Source of the DNA: an uncultured Lachnospiraceae bacterium
Lineage (GTDB): Bacteria; Bacillota; Clostridia; Lachnospirales; Lachnospiraceae
Length of the DNA stretch: 64,000 bases
Assembly: GCA_910584915.1 (NCBI GenBank)
Contig: CAJUDM010000016.1
Coordinates: 36,400-100,399 of the forward strand
Reading direction: 5' to 3'
Made by a program: the position numbers and the translations under genes. Shown piece by piece: positions 43,510-52,450 of the stretch; positions within the stretch are counted from its first letter, which is position 1, and the number at the start of each line of letters is the position of its first letter. The notes under the pieces were generated by a model. That model ran no database searches and was not told the origin of the DNA. It saw nothing but the letters and a program-made list of their open reading frames with translations.

Positions 43510-44400
43510 TTATTTCAGTTCACATCCGAAATCCGCCATCGCTTTTCTCAGTTTCTCCTCATGCGCCGGCTCGATCTCGGAGAGCGGCATGCGCAACGGT
43601 CCCGCCGCAATACCCATCAGTGCCACGCCCTTCTTCACCGGGATCGGATTCACCTCGCAGAACAGCGCATCCACCAGAGGGATCGCCTTCAACTGCAGCG
43701 CCGCGCTCTCCGCTGTCTTTCCATCAAAATAGAGCTGGCAGATATCGTGGGTCTGCTTCGGCGCAATGTTTGACAGTACAGAGATAACACCCTTGCCGCC
43801 AAACGCCAGGATCGGCACGATCTGGTCATCGTTGCCGGAATAGACATCCACGGCGCCGTCCGCAAGCGCAAACAATTTTGTGATCTGAGAGATATTGCCG
43901 CTGGCTTCCTTTACGCCGACGATATTTTCCACCTCTTTACAGAGCCTTACCACTGTCTCCGGCAGGACATTGCAGCCGGTCCTGCTGGGTACATTATAGA
44001 TGATGATCGGAAGCTTTACGCTGTCCGCTATGGCTTTGTAATGGTTATATAACCCGTTCTGTGTCGCCTTGTTATAATAGGGGGAAACCACAAGCAGCCC
44101 GTCCGCACCGCACTTTTCCGCCTCCCTGGAAAGGTGGATCGCCGTGTCCGTGGCGTTGGAGCCCGTTCCCGCAACGACCGGCACTCTTTTATTCACTGTT
44201 TTTACGCAGAACCGGATCGCCTCGATATGCTCCTCGATGGACGTTGTCGCGGATTCCCCCGTGGTACCCATCACGATAATGGCATCCGTGGAATTTGCGA
44301 TCTGATATTCGATCAGTTCCGCAAACGCCTCAAAATTGATACTGTAATCCTCATGAAATGGTGTGACGATCGCCACGCCTGCTCCTGTAAATACTGACAT
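43510..44400 (-). CDS. dapA: 4-hydroxy-tetrahydrodipicolinate synthase
   Basis: 296 residues, full length. Motifs are GVAIVTPFHEDYSINFEAFA, TTGESATTS, VVSPYYNKATQNGLYNHYKA, YNVPSRTGCNV and VGVKEASGNI (Schiff-base Lys). It condenses pyruvate with aspartate semialdehyde. GGAGGAG precedes the ATG. A lysine riboswitch with attenuator lies in the leader, so expression should fall when lysine is plentiful. Confidence 0.97.
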   Translation of the reverse strand: MSVFTGAGVAIVTPFHEDYSINFEAFAELIEYQIANSTDAIIVMGTTGESATTSIEEHIEAIRFCVKTVNKRVPVVAGTGSNATDTAIHLSREAEKCGADGLLVVSPYYNKATQNGLYNHYKAIADSVKLPIIIYNVPSRTGCNVLPETVVRLCKEVENIVGVKEASGNISQITKLFALADGAVDVYSGNDDQIVPILAFGGKGVISVLSNIAPKQTHDICQLYFDGKTAESAALQLKAIPLVDALFCEVNPIPVKKGVALMGIAAGPLRMPLSEIEPAHEEKLRKAMADFGCELK

Positions 44401-44484
44401 AATGCTCCTCCATTCTTACAATAGTATAATAATGATACTGGTGGACCCCTTTTCTTTCTTCGCGCCTTCCCGCGCGGTATGTAT

Positions 44485-44514
44485 ACAGAAAACGGCCCAT
44501 GCAACATGAGCCGC
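44485..44514 (-). terminator. Attenuator (intrinsic terminator) of the lysine riboswitch
   Basis: On the minus strand CGGCTCATG-TTG-CATGGGCCG (44493-44513) forms a 9-bp stem with one G-U pair, followed by TTTTCT. It lies after the aptamer and before dapA, as expected for transcriptional control. Confidence 0.85.
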
Positions 44515-44531
44515 CAAATAGACTTCGTTAC

Positions 44532-44690
44532 GATAGCGCCCCATCTGCCGATGACAGTCATGTACCTCTTAAATACATGCCCAGGAAATGCCCTGCAGTA
44601 AAACACCCCTTCGGCGCCGGCTCCTTTCCCCCGTCCTCCTCTGTGACTGCCACATCAGGCGGGCTACTGATAACAGGCGCAACCTCTATC
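44532..44690 (-). promoter_or_regulatory. Lysine riboswitch (L-box) upstream of dapA
   Basis: The minus strand shows the L-box core in order: GATAGAGGTTGCGC at the 5' end, CAGTAG, AGAGGA, GAAAGGAGC, GCCGAAGG, CTGGGCATG, ACATGACTGTCATCGG, and GGGGCGCTATC closing the P1 stem with GATAG. This matches the lysine aptamer consensus as I know it. With the downstream attenuator it should stop transcription of dapA when lysine binds. Confidence 0.93.
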
Positions 44691-44698
44691 TAAATAAC

Positions 44699-44727
44699 AA
44701 TATATCATTTTCTAATTTCAGTGTCAA
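44699..44727 (-). promoter_or_regulatory. Sigma-A promoter of the dapA riboswitch transcript
   Basis: TTGACA (44722-44727) and TATATT (44699-44704) with a 17-bp spacer on the minus strand, about 9 bp before the aptamer. The remaining bases up to 44900 show no gene. Confidence 0.85.
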
Positions 44728-44900
44728 TGCGTAGATGTCTGACAATTTGCATAAACTTTTTTTCAAACACCTGCCGGTTCTGAGATGAGGCGGTTCGATC
44801 CACAAAAGTTCTGCCCGCGGCCGCAATACAGCCGTTGTACTCCCCGGCACCGCTTGTACGAGGGCAGTTTCTTCCGCAAACACGCTGTGTGTCAGGCAGT

Positions 44901-45527
44901 TTACTCTCCGGTCTCAAGCTTGCTCACGGAAACCTCGTATGCCACTCTCTTTTCCAGTTCCTCCTCCGTGATCTTTTTCATATATTCACGACTCTGGATG
45001 CGCCCCCAGATCATGCATCTGTCCCCCACCTGAAAGGTGCTGGCAAACCGGGCGTTCCTGCCCCAGCAGATGCAGGGGATGTAGTCAGACTTTCCGTAGG
45101 GTCTGTTCACCGCCAGAAGCAGATCCGCGATCTCCCTGCCGAGGGGCGTCTTTCTGTAGATCGGCTCCTTGCAGATAAATCCATCCAAAAAGATCTGGTT
45201 TGTCTTGGCATTCTCCTCCATCTCCTCGATAAAATCAATCTCCCTCGCAAATACGGACAATACAAGCTTGTTCTTCTTCTCCTCGTGTCTGTTGTAGGAC
45301 CTGAACTGTCCCCCGATACAGACATTCACGCCTGTATAGTCCTGGGTCACATCGATCAGACGGTCCGATACCATCACAGGGATGATATCCGTGGAATCCG
45401 ACAACCGCTCCACCTCCACATCCATCATGTAAAAGCCCTCTCCGTAAATCTCGTGACTGAAAAGAAAACCGCTCACGATCTTTCCCATCACTGTCACCTG
45501 GTTGTTTTCAATTACTTTATCCATCAT
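44901..45527 (-). CDS. Tandem OB-fold SSB-like protein
   Basis: 208 residues from the ATG pair at 45527/45524 (AGGAGG six bases before the first). Two OB-fold halves are visible: NQVTVMGKIVSGF ... YMMDVEVERLSD (about 8-100), and NQIFLDGFICKEPIYRKTPL ... DYIPCICWGRNARFA ... WGRIQSREY (about 115-195), the latter following the SSB pattern VxGxLxxDPxxRxTxxG. It probably binds single-stranded DNA, but it is not the canonical SSB: the acidic C-terminal tip DDDIPF is absent. It is monocistronic. Confidence 0.8.
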   Translation of the reverse strand: MMDKVIENNQVTVMGKIVSGFLFSHEIYGEGFYMMDVEVERLSDSTDIIPVMVSDRLIDVTQDYTGVNVCIGGQFRSYNRHEEKKNKLVLSVFAREIDFIEEMEENAKTNQIFLDGFICKEPIYRKTPLGREIADLLLAVNRPYGKSDYIPCICWGRNARFASTFQVGDRCMIWGRIQSREYMKKITEEELEKRVAYEVSVSKLETGE

Positions 45528-45879
45528 GCCTATCCTCCTCCTGATGCCATGCCCCGCACGGCACCGTTGCCCTTTCTCCGAAATCGTTTCGGTCTTTCCT
45601 CCCGCCGGATCTGCGCCCCGGTATTTGCCCGGGGCAAAAATCCGTATTTTGCGTCGATCCGGCAGAATTTGTCTCTGTGTATTACATATATATGCGGAAA
45701 ATAAGAAAGGTAGAAGTGTAAGGCATCGCACGATAAACGGACACAGGCTTTACGGATGATCGCAGGCGATGCCTGCCACATGCCGTTTTATGCCGTTCGG
45801 CGTTAACATATGATTGCCCGCACAAAAAAGAACCCTCCCCTGAATCGTCCCGATCCATGGAGAGAGTTCCTCTGTAAGC

Positions 45880-46084
45880 AGTATATTTTTTCTCCTCTAT
45901 CTGCCGAAGCGCCGCTTTCGCCGTATCGGAGAGTTCTTTCTCCTCCTCGGAATCCTGTACCTTAAACTCCAGAATGATCCCGTTGTCCCGGCTGTGCACA
46001 GGTTCCAGCAGTACGTCATACCTGCCAAAACTGCTCTTTTCACGGTACACCTCCGTCTTTGCAACGGTCCGCCTCCCGACCAGA
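45880..46084 (-). pseudogene. Remnant of a DUF1703/PD-(D/E)XK nuclease tail
   Basis: About 65 codons encode REKSSFGRYDVLLEPV, IILEFKVQDSEEEKE and TAKAALRQIEEKKY, the PD-(D/E)XK core (GRYD, EFKV, QI..KKY) of the C-terminal nuclease domain found on AAA-ATPase/DUF1703 proteins. After KKYTA the sequence no longer matches. The fragment begins in frame directly after the TAG stop of the NAD kinase-like gene, with no start codon at its beginning. The intact protein would be about 500 residues, so this is a small decayed piece. Confidence 0.65.
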
Positions 46085-46086
46085 GA

Positions 46087-47004
46087 CTACGCCGTCACCA
46101 GCATCCCCTTCCGCGGCGCCATCCGGATCGCAACTTCCGTCCCGGCGTTGAATTCGATCGCGTCAGCCTCGATCCCGTCCGAAAAGATCACGCCGTTTCC
46201 GGGCATCTTAGACAGGACGCGGAAGTCATCGCGCTCACCGATCTCTCCGAATACGATGCCGCATCCTGTAGAGCGGCTGGGAAAGGGCTCCCTGACCACA
46301 AAGATAAGCCGCTCGGCATCCCAGCTAAGTCTCCCGGCTTTAAACTCCCGCCCGCCAAAGGCGCTGGCGATTCCCGCCGCCTGGGTGATGACAGATTTAT
46401 ACCAGCCGGTAGAGCCAAGCCCGGTGGAAACGATGATGCCGCTGGACGACTGATGCTCCGTCTCCCTGTTCCAGGTGATATCATACCTCGCGGACGCATG
46501 GGTCCTTAGCCCTATAAACAGATCGTTGACAGCGAGCATACACTGTCCGTCCTGCGTGCTTGCCTGTGCCATCGTGATCTCCTTTGCCGCGTAATTGCCG
46601 GCGAGGGTTTTGAAAATCGCCTTCTCCGCCTGCCCCGCCTCGAAGGGGAGCAGTATGCCGTCCCACCTGGCGGGATCGGGATTGATGCCGATCAACGGCT
46701 GTCTGTCCAAATATTTCATCACATTTGCCACAAGTCCGTCCTGCCCGACGGCAACGACGATATCCTTCTCACCGAACAGCATATTGGGCAGGAAATCCCG
46801 GTCGATGCGCTGCACTCTGGCATACTTTTCGGCTGCCGCCGCCACTTTTTCCACCGCCTCCCGATACCGTTTATCCTCCCGCAGATAATCTGTAAAGTCC
46901 GCCCCCAGATGTTCTATATAAAACCGTGCCTGCTCCATCGTATTATATTTTTGGATCAGTTCATGCAGCCTTGTCTTTCTTGTGACAAGGACCACCTTGT
47001 TCAT
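46087..47004 (-). CDS. NAD kinase-like protein
   Basis: 305 residues from the ATG at 47004 (GGAG six bases upstream); an ATG four codons earlier (47016) with GAGG is also possible. The NAD-kinase fold is suggested by IVVAVGQDGLVANVMKYL (the family GGDG loop reads GQDG), PLIGINPDP, and SSGIIVSTGLGSTGWYKSV (the GSTG substrate loop). It would phosphorylate NAD, or a relative of it; the GGDG change leaves activity uncertain. It lies next to an SPFH gene on the same strand, with repeats between. Confidence 0.82.
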   Translation of the reverse strand: MNKVVLVTRKTRLHELIQKYNTMEQARFYIEHLGADFTDYLREDKRYREAVEKVAAAAEKYARVQRIDRDFLPNMLFGEKDIVVAVGQDGLVANVMKYLDRQPLIGINPDPARWDGILLPFEAGQAEKAIFKTLAGNYAAKEITMAQASTQDGQCMLAVNDLFIGLRTHASARYDITWNRETEHQSSSGIIVSTGLGSTGWYKSVITQAAGIASAFGGREFKAGRLSWDAERLIFVVREPFPSRSTGCGIVFGEIGERDDFRVLSKMPGNGVIFSDGIEADAIEFNAGTEVAIRMAPRKGMLVTA

Positions 47005-47030
47005 GCCTCTCTCCATAGCCTTTTCCTCTA

Positions 47031-47272
47031 TTCCAGTACCGCATCCGCCCTTCCAGCACACTTTTTCCGAGGACAAATTTGCATCTGTTCTCACATCTGC
47101 AAATTGTCCTGTGCGCTGTACGGGCTGATGCTGTTTCCAGTACCGCATCCGCCCTTCCAGCACACTTTTTCCGAGGACAAATTTGCATCTGTTCTCACAT
47201 CTGCAAATTGTCCTGTGCGCTGTACGGGCTGATGCTGTTTCCAGTACCGCATCCGCCCTATTCCGGCACACT
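47031..47272. repeat. Tandem 104-bp repeat (2.3 copies) with internal hairpin
   Basis: Starts at 47031, 47135 and 47239; the first two units are complete and nearly identical, the third stops after about 33 bp. Each unit begins TTCCAGTACCGCATCCGCCC and holds a hairpin GGACAAATTTGCA...TGCAAATTGTCC (47071-47109 in the first). CATCCGCCC near the start can pair with GGGCTGATG at the end. The repeat lies between the SPFH and NAD kinase-like genes. A related copy is at 54755-54861. Confidence 0.92.
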
Positions 47273-47288
47273 CAATATCCGGTTCTCT

Positions 47289-48305
47289 TCACGCATTCGC
47301 CAGCGATTCCAACAGATCCGGCGATACGTTCAGCACACCGATCTTATCCGCCTTATCCCCGATCTCCACAAACGCCCTGGCGATCAGTGCCCTGCTGTCC
47401 ATGCCGCTCGTCACAAGTGCCTTGACAACCTCTTTATCCACGTTGGCAAAGGTCTTTAAGATTGCCTCGGAATCATAGGCTTTCGCGTCCGACTTCTTCT
47501 TTTCATTCTCCGTCTGCAAGTCCACGAGCTTACAGTTTTCCTCCTCCAGCCGGATATCATCGGCAAGCTTCCTGGCATCCAGTTCCGCCTGTTTTTCCTG
47601 CACAAGCCGCTTCATCTCCATCTCCTTCTCCCGCTTTTCCTTTGTCTTCTCGGCAACTTTGATCTCCGTGTTCAGCTCGTTCTCCCTGACGATGCGCTCC
47701 TGCTCGATCGCCGCATTCCTGCGCTTGTAGATCGCGTCGTCCTGCTGTTTCAGGATTTCCTCCCTGGTGGCGGCTTCCAGCGCCTTCCTGGTATCCGCCT
47801 GCGCCAGAATGCCCAGGATGGACACTGAGATCATCTCAAGCCCGAATGCCTGGATCGTTTTGTCATTTTTCAGTCCCGCCTTCAGCGCTTCCGCCAGTTC
47901 ATCCGCGCAGATGATCGCCTCCCGCACACTCTTGCCGCTGATCAGCTTTGCCACATGGACCTTTGCCAGATTGATGATCCGCTTCGCCATCTTCTGCCTA
48001 GCCTCCGTCAGGATGAGCGCGTATTCCTTCTTGTCTTTGTAGGAAAAATCCACCATCTGAGCCGCCTTCTCATAGTCCGTGATAATATAGGAAATATCGC
48101 CCTGCACGCTGACACACTGAAAATCCGATGTCATAATATCGTTGAACGCAAAACTTGCATCGAACGCCGTAGTCGGAACGACCATCATGCTCTCCGTCAT
48201 CGTGTTATAGAAAAAAGACAGCCCCAGCCCCTGCTGAACGACTTTCCCCTTTTTCACCTTCATAACGTATTCCGTGGGATCGAATTTTTTGTATGTGATA
48301 CCCAT
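47289..48305 (-). CDS. SPFH/band-7 domain protein
   Basis: 338 residues, no strong membrane segment. The SPFH domain occupies about 1-180 (GKVVQQGLGLSFFYN; FQCVSVQGDISYIITDYEKA), followed by a charged coiled coil (about 185-275, EIKVAEKTKEKREKEMEMKR) and a C-terminal helix (MDSRALIARAFVEIGDKADK). Flotillin/stomatin relatives form oligomeric scaffolds on membranes. AAGGAGG precedes the ATG, and a consensus promoter lies upstream. It probably forms an operon with the NAD kinase-like gene downstream. Confidence 0.9.
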   Translation of the reverse strand: MGITYKKFDPTEYVMKVKKGKVVQQGLGLSFFYNTMTESMMVVPTTAFDASFAFNDIMTSDFQCVSVQGDISYIITDYEKAAQMVDFSYKDKKEYALILTEARQKMAKRIINLAKVHVAKLISGKSVREAIICADELAEALKAGLKNDKTIQAFGLEMISVSILGILAQADTRKALEAATREEILKQQDDAIYKRRNAAIEQERIVRENELNTEIKVAEKTKEKREKEMEMKRLVQEKQAELDARKLADDIRLEEENCKLVDLQTENEKKKSDAKAYDSEAILKTFANVDKEVVKALVTSGMDSRALIARAFVEIGDKADKIGVLNVSPDLLESLANA

Positions 48306-48346
48306 GTTTTGTCCTCCTTTTTTCTCCGTTCTTTCTTAATATCATT

Positions 48347-48375
48347 ATGATAATATCAAAATGACAATATGTCAA
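48347..48375 (-). promoter_or_regulatory. Sigma-A promoter of the SPFH gene
   Basis: TTGACA (48370-48375) and TATCAT (48347-48352) on the minus strand with a 17-bp spacer. Confidence 0.8.
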
Positions 48376-48495
48376 GGGCTTTTTTCAAAAAAAGAACTCA
48401 TCGACATTACAGAGGAAATCGTCAAACGGACAGATGTCGATGAGTCCATAAAAGATCGGGCACAGGAATTTAATGATTTTCAGGTGAATCGTTGA
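48361..48495 (+). pseudogene. Short ORF, possible gene remnant
   Basis: 44 codons reading FSKKELIDITEEIVKRTDVD and ESIKDRAQEFNDFQVNR before a stop. The composition looks like a real helical protein end, but there is no ribosome site, and it overlaps the SPFH promoter. It is not assigned to a family. Confidence 0.25.
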
Positions 48496-48514
48496 ATCCC
48501 GGGGTGTTATATCC

Positions 48515-48549
48515 GTTACTATTCACGGTCCAATGTCATGAATAGTAAC
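48515..48549. repeat. 11-bp perfect inverted repeat
   Basis: GTTACTATTCA and TGAATAGTAAC flank a 13-bp spacer in the gap before the hypothetical gene at 48678. No T-run follows, so a terminator is unlikely; it may be an operator or the end of a small repeat. Confidence 0.6.
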
Positions 48550-48589
48550 TTATATCCATTCTGATTCGCATCAGGACATGGGACACGGA

Positions 48590-48618
48590 TTGCTTTCGAT
48601 GGAGAAATGTGCTACACT
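48590..48618 (+). promoter_or_regulatory. Sigma-A promoter of the gene at 48678
   Basis: TTGCTT (48590-48595), 17-bp spacer, TACACT (48613-48618). Confidence 0.6.
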
Positions 48619-48677
48619 TGTAACCGGCAAATTTGAATCGGCAGAAACAAAAAATCTGAAACATGGAGGCTGTAAAC

Positions 48678-49142
48678 ATGTTTGAATCCGGTATGTTTGA
48701 ATATGGATTGAAAACGGGAGATTTATCGGAACAGGAAATCATCAGGATCTTCAAAAAGGCAAACAGTAAAGTCGCCAGGGAAATCCATGATTCCCGTATC
48801 CCAAAAGGTCTGAACATGTTAAAATCCACCGGTCCGTTCGGGCGCTCCACACCGGATGCGGAGCCGCCGGAATATGACCATATCTATCGGTTCAGACACA
48901 GGGTCAGCAATCTCTTTTTGGAACTGTATCCTAATCGGGAGAAAAATGGGCGTGTAAAGTTTCCGGATGAGGATATCGTCTGGAATCTGTATGTCACTCT
49001 TTTGAGTGACTATCCCAATAAGCTGTCAGAAGATGATCCCATTCAAGAATTTGGGTTCAGAGTTATGCAGGAATTATTTCGGACGCTTCCCTGCGAAAAG
49101 GTACTCATCAAAAAATACGCCCGGGGTGAAAACAGACTTTAA
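48678..49142 (+). CDS. Hypothetical protein, 154 aa
   Basis: The ATG at 48678 has GGAGG eight bases upstream; the in-frame ATG at 48663 overlaps that site. The protein is soluble and mixed alpha/beta, with GLKTGDLSEQEIIRIFKKAN, STPDAEPPEYDHIYRFRHRV and VKFPDEDIVWNLYVTLLSDY. No signal peptide or membrane helix is seen and no family is recognised. It has its own promoter and lies 86 bp before the GNAT gene. Confidence 0.72.
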   Translation: MFESGMFEYGLKTGDLSEQEIIRIFKKANSKVAREIHDSRIPKGLNMLKSTGPFGRSTPDAEPPEYDHIYRFRHRVSNLFLELYPNREKNGRVKFPDEDIVWNLYVTLLSDYPNKLSEDDPIQEFGFRVMQELFRTLPCEKVLIKKYARGENRL

Positions 49143-49228
49143 GAAAGCTGTAGATTCTTTTTGCCGGGCAGATGAAAACGAAACGCCCATGCAGTCGTAA
49201 CTGCACCACCATAAGCGAGGCAAATTTT

Positions 49229-49729
49229 ATGACTATAACGCTTCTTCCCGCCTACAGCCATATCCAGGAGACTGGAGAACTTTTCTCAGAATACACGGAA
49301 ATGCTGATCGCCGGCGATGCTTCCTTCCGTCAGTACCTTGCACTGCAAAACTATGAGCGGGAACTGGCGCACCTTGAAGATAAATACGGGCTCCCCTTCG
49401 GCAGGCTCTATCTGGCATATTGCGAGGGATGTGCCGCAGGATGTATCGGGCTCAGAAAGATCGATGAGTTAAACTGTGAGATGAAACGGCTCTATGTAAA
49501 ACCAGCCTTTCGCGGCAGGCAGATCGGGGAGCACCTTGTTGGGCAGATCATAGAAGACGCCCGCGAAATCGGTTATTCCTGTATGCTTCTCGACACGCTG
49601 CCGTTTTTGCAGAGCGCCATCCGGCTCTACAGAAAGTTCGGATTTTATGAGATCGGAAGCTATAATAACAGCCCGATGGCAGACTCTGTCTTTATGAGGC
49701 TGGATCTGAAAAGCGACGAACCGGCATAA
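49229..49729 (+). CDS. GNAT-family N-acetyltransferase
   Basis: 166 residues. The GNAT acetyl-CoA motif is ELNCEMKRLYVKPAFRGRQI followed by GEHLVGQIIEDAREIGYSCM (RGRQIGxxL is the R/Q-x-x-G-x-G/A loop), and the C-terminal LYRKFGFYEIGSYNNSPMAD is the typical beta6-beta7 end. It transfers an acetyl group to an unknown amine. The ATG at 49229 follows GCGAGG; the longer frame has no site. It is followed 14 bp later by the thioesterase gene. Confidence 0.9.
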   Translation: MTITLLPAYSHIQETGELFSEYTEMLIAGDASFRQYLALQNYERELAHLEDKYGLPFGRLYLAYCEGCAAGCIGLRKIDELNCEMKRLYVKPAFRGRQIGEHLVGQIIEDAREIGYSCMLLDTLPFLQSAIRLYRKFGFYEIGSYNNSPMADSVFMRLDLKSDEPA

Positions 49730-49743
49730 AAAGGAGACAACCC

Positions 49744-50157
49744 ATGAAAGAATACAGACACACCGTCCAATACTATGAAACCGACAAAATGGGGATCACC
49801 CACCACTCCAACTATATCAGGTGGATGGAGGAAGCGCGCATTGACTTCTTGAGTCAAATCGGATGGGATTACCCGAAACTGGAATCGCTGGGGATCATCT
49901 CCCTTGTGACAGCCGTGACATGCAGTTACAGGATAAGCACCACCTTCTCGGACGAAATTTCTATCCATGTCTCCGTGGCTGAATGGAAGGGCGTCCGGCT
50001 CAAACTGGACTATGATATGAAAAACGCGGACGGGAAAACTGTCTGCACCGGGCATTCCGAACACTGTTTTATCGACGAAAACGGAAAACCGATTCGGCTG
50101 AGCAAAGCATTTCCCGATTTTCATCAGGCTCTGGCTTCATTGGCACAAACTGAATAA
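49744..50157 (+). CDS. Acyl-CoA thioesterase, 4HBT hotdog fold (YbgC-like)
   Basis: 137 residues. The single hotdog domain begins HTVQYYETDKMGITHHSNYI; YYETDKMGITHHSNY matches the 4HBT active-site pattern (Y-x-DxD/T-x-x-G-x-x-H/Y-x-x-Y). It hydrolyses short or aromatic acyl-CoA in related proteins. AAGGAG lies upstream. It is likely co-transcribed with the GNAT gene. Confidence 0.92.
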   Translation: MKEYRHTVQYYETDKMGITHHSNYIRWMEEARIDFLSQIGWDYPKLESLGIISLVTAVTCSYRISTTFSDEISIHVSVAEWKGVRLKLDYDMKNADGKTVCTGHSEHCFIDENGKPIRLSKAFPDFHQALASLAQTE

Positions 50158-50240
50158 TTGCATGGCATCCTGCCCGCTTGTGTCAAGTTAATGACACGAA
50201 CTTTTAAAAAAATCTTTCTCTTTAACATTATTATCGTCCA

Positions 50241-51256
50241 TCATGATTTGTTTTTTCTACCAGCCTGTTTTGCTGCTTTAGCTGCCACTTTTACTGTTTT
50301 TATGTAAGCATCTTCAACTGGAGAAATCGTGACTGCCTGATACTTTTGATATTCTTCTTTTGCTTTTTTCATTGCCTGCGCATGACTTATCCTGCCACTA
50401 TCACTGAGTATTTTTCTGTTTCCTGACGATAATACCGAATCAAGCTGTTCAACATAATCATTCATATACATTGGGCGATGTTCAATCGCATTAATTTCCG
50501 CCAGGTCAAAATAACCAGATACCAGATTATTTAATACCTTCAGTTCATCTTCCTTTAAATAATTCTTTGCAATTCCAATATCTTTAAGAGCAGGTAACTC
50601 TCCCGAAAAGGACGTCAATCCCATAAAAGGTTTTTGGGCATCAGCACGCTCAAAAACTATTTCTGCTGCAGTATGTCCATGTGCCGCGAAATGAAGCTTA
50701 TTTTGCACTATTTTAAAAAAACGAATCGACTCCTCACTATGAGGATCATAATCTACATTGTGGCATATAAATCCAGAACCTGACGATAAATCACTTTTTC
50801 CGATGAACGAATATCACGAATACGGTCTAAAAGCTCTTTCCAATAGTTCCCGCCACCATTGCCTTTAAGGCGTTCGTCATCCATCGTAAAGCCCTTAATC
50901 ATGTATTCCCTTAGACGTTCTGTCGCCCATTTCCTGAATCTCGTCGCTATAAGAGACTTTATTCTATATCCCAAAGAAATAATCATATCCAAATTATAAT
51001 ATGGTACCTCTCTTGTAACCTGCCTTGTTCCCTCCTGCCGAACCTGTCGGAAATTCCGACAGGTTGAGACCTCATCTAATTCTCCTTCTGCAAAAATATG
51101 TTTTATGTGTTCTACAATATTTGTTCGCGATGTTTGAAACAGTTCAGCCATTTGTTGTTGGGAAAGCCAAACCGTTTCATCTTGTATAGTAACTTTAACA
51201 TTAGTTAATCCGTCTTCTGATTGATAAATTAAAATTTCACCTTTGTTTTCATCCAT
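50241..51256 (-). pseudogene. RhuM-family gene broken by a frameshift
   Basis: The N-terminal part (50753-51256) encodes ILIYQSEDGLTNVKVTIQDE, WLSQQQMAELFQTSRTNI and MIISLGYRIKSLIATRFRKW, typical of RhuM/virulence-associated proteins. It stops at YATM. The rest (50241-50708) continues the family in another frame (VDYDPHSEESIRFFKIVQNK, LHFAAHGHTAAEIVFERADA, GLTSFSGELPALKDIGIAKN). Adding one base in the ACAATG at about 50760 restores one reading frame of about 335 residues. It lies in an AT-rich stretch with the integrase-like gene. Confidence 0.85.
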
Positions 51257-51288
51257 AGATTCATCCCTCCCTGTCCACTTTATCTTCT

Positions 51289-52269
51289 CTAAAACTCATA
51301 ATACAACTCTGCTGTAACAATTTTATTATTTATAATCTTTTTTAGTTCATCATCCTCAGTCAAGAGACACCCTTGTATCAGTTTATCACTTGCACCCGTT
51401 ATTTTTTTAATAACAGAATCACTTAAACCCGCCTTAAGAAGTTGTCCTATTCCATACTTGACAATGCTGGTTACACTTGTAACTTCTATCAGAGTCCCTA
51501 AATAGTCAGGAATCCCGGAAGAAGACGTTATCTCCCCCCATGGTTCTCCATTCCCATCCATAAAAAGCAAGTCATCATTGCTCTTTACTTTATACTGAAA
51601 AACAAATTTCTGTACTTGCTGTAACTGTCTTGACAATTTGGGCGGCAAACGAAGCTCAAAGCCATTTACTGTAATAAAACCATAATATTCATCGAAATTC
51701 TCCCATTTGAGTTTTCTTAATTCACGATAGGTAATCCCATAAAGCATCATCATCTTTATTCCGATAGCCGCCATTGCTTTCTTAAGGTCTGTAGCCCCTC
51801 CCCATTCCGTATCTTCAAGCTGTTCATTTGACCATGCCAAAAGTTCTTCGGCTTGCATAAACGTCAACGGCTCCTGTTCAACTATACCCGCAAGCAAATC
51901 ACATTTCTCAATATATGCCATCATTCGTTTCATATATGAGTTTTCCCGCAAACGGCCAAAGGAAATTGCATCATATAATTCAGGGTTTACAATCTCTGTA
52001 GTCTTTCGGATGTAATTAAAAAACAACCCTACCACAGTAGCATACCGCTTAGCCTTTGTTTTGCTTTTATATCGCTGTATATCTTCTACATTATAAACCA
52101 GGCTTTGTAGTATAAATTCAACATCTATACCCTTAAGTAAAATACGAAGCGGTTCCCCTGACAAAGAATTTCCCCAATGTATTTCCAGATATTCGGTAAA
52201 ATTCTTTACATCACTTTTATAATCCGGATATTCTGTTATAAAATTATCAATAATTTTTTTGTAATCCAT
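51289..52269 (-). CDS. Degenerate tyrosine-recombinase-like protein
   Basis: 326 residues from the ATG at 52269 (GGAAGGGA upstream; a TTG at 52287 is less likely). The N-terminal core-binding-like domain leads to a catalytic-type fold: MAAIGIKMMMLYGITYRELR aligns with the first catalytic box, VKYGIGQLLKAGLSDSVIKK with the HxLRH box, and ITGASDK with the LGH box. By eye the catalytic Arg, HxxR and His are replaced (Thr, Val/Lys and Ala). It is probably an inactive or specialised relative. GC content is lower than in the flanks. Confidence 0.6.
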   Translation of the reverse strand: MDYKKIIDNFITEYPDYKSDVKNFTEYLEIHWGNSLSGEPLRILLKGIDVEFILQSLVYNVEDIQRYKSKTKAKRYATVVGLFFNYIRKTTEIVNPELYDAISFGRLRENSYMKRMMAYIEKCDLLAGIVEQEPLTFMQAEELLAWSNEQLEDTEWGGATDLKKAMAAIGIKMMMLYGITYRELRKLKWENFDEYYGFITVNGFELRLPPKLSRQLQQVQKFVFQYKVKSNDDLLFMDGNGEPWGEITSSSGIPDYLGTLIEVTSVTSIVKYGIGQLLKAGLSDSVIKKITGASDKLIQGCLLTEDDELKKIINNKIVTAELYYEF

Positions 52270-52450
52270 GCAGTTAATCCCTTCCAATATTTTATATTAT
52301 TATACTTTTGCAATTTTTACATGTCAATCACAATATACAATCCGATAATATTATAGTTTCATATATTACATACCTTGTTTTTATCGCATATTTTCTTATA
52401 TTCATCCAATAAAACATCGAATTATATCCAATGAATAAAGCGGAGAATCA

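Noticed and set aside
47031..47272. CRISPR array
   Set aside because: The repeat unit is 104 bp without variable spacers, and no cas genes are nearby.
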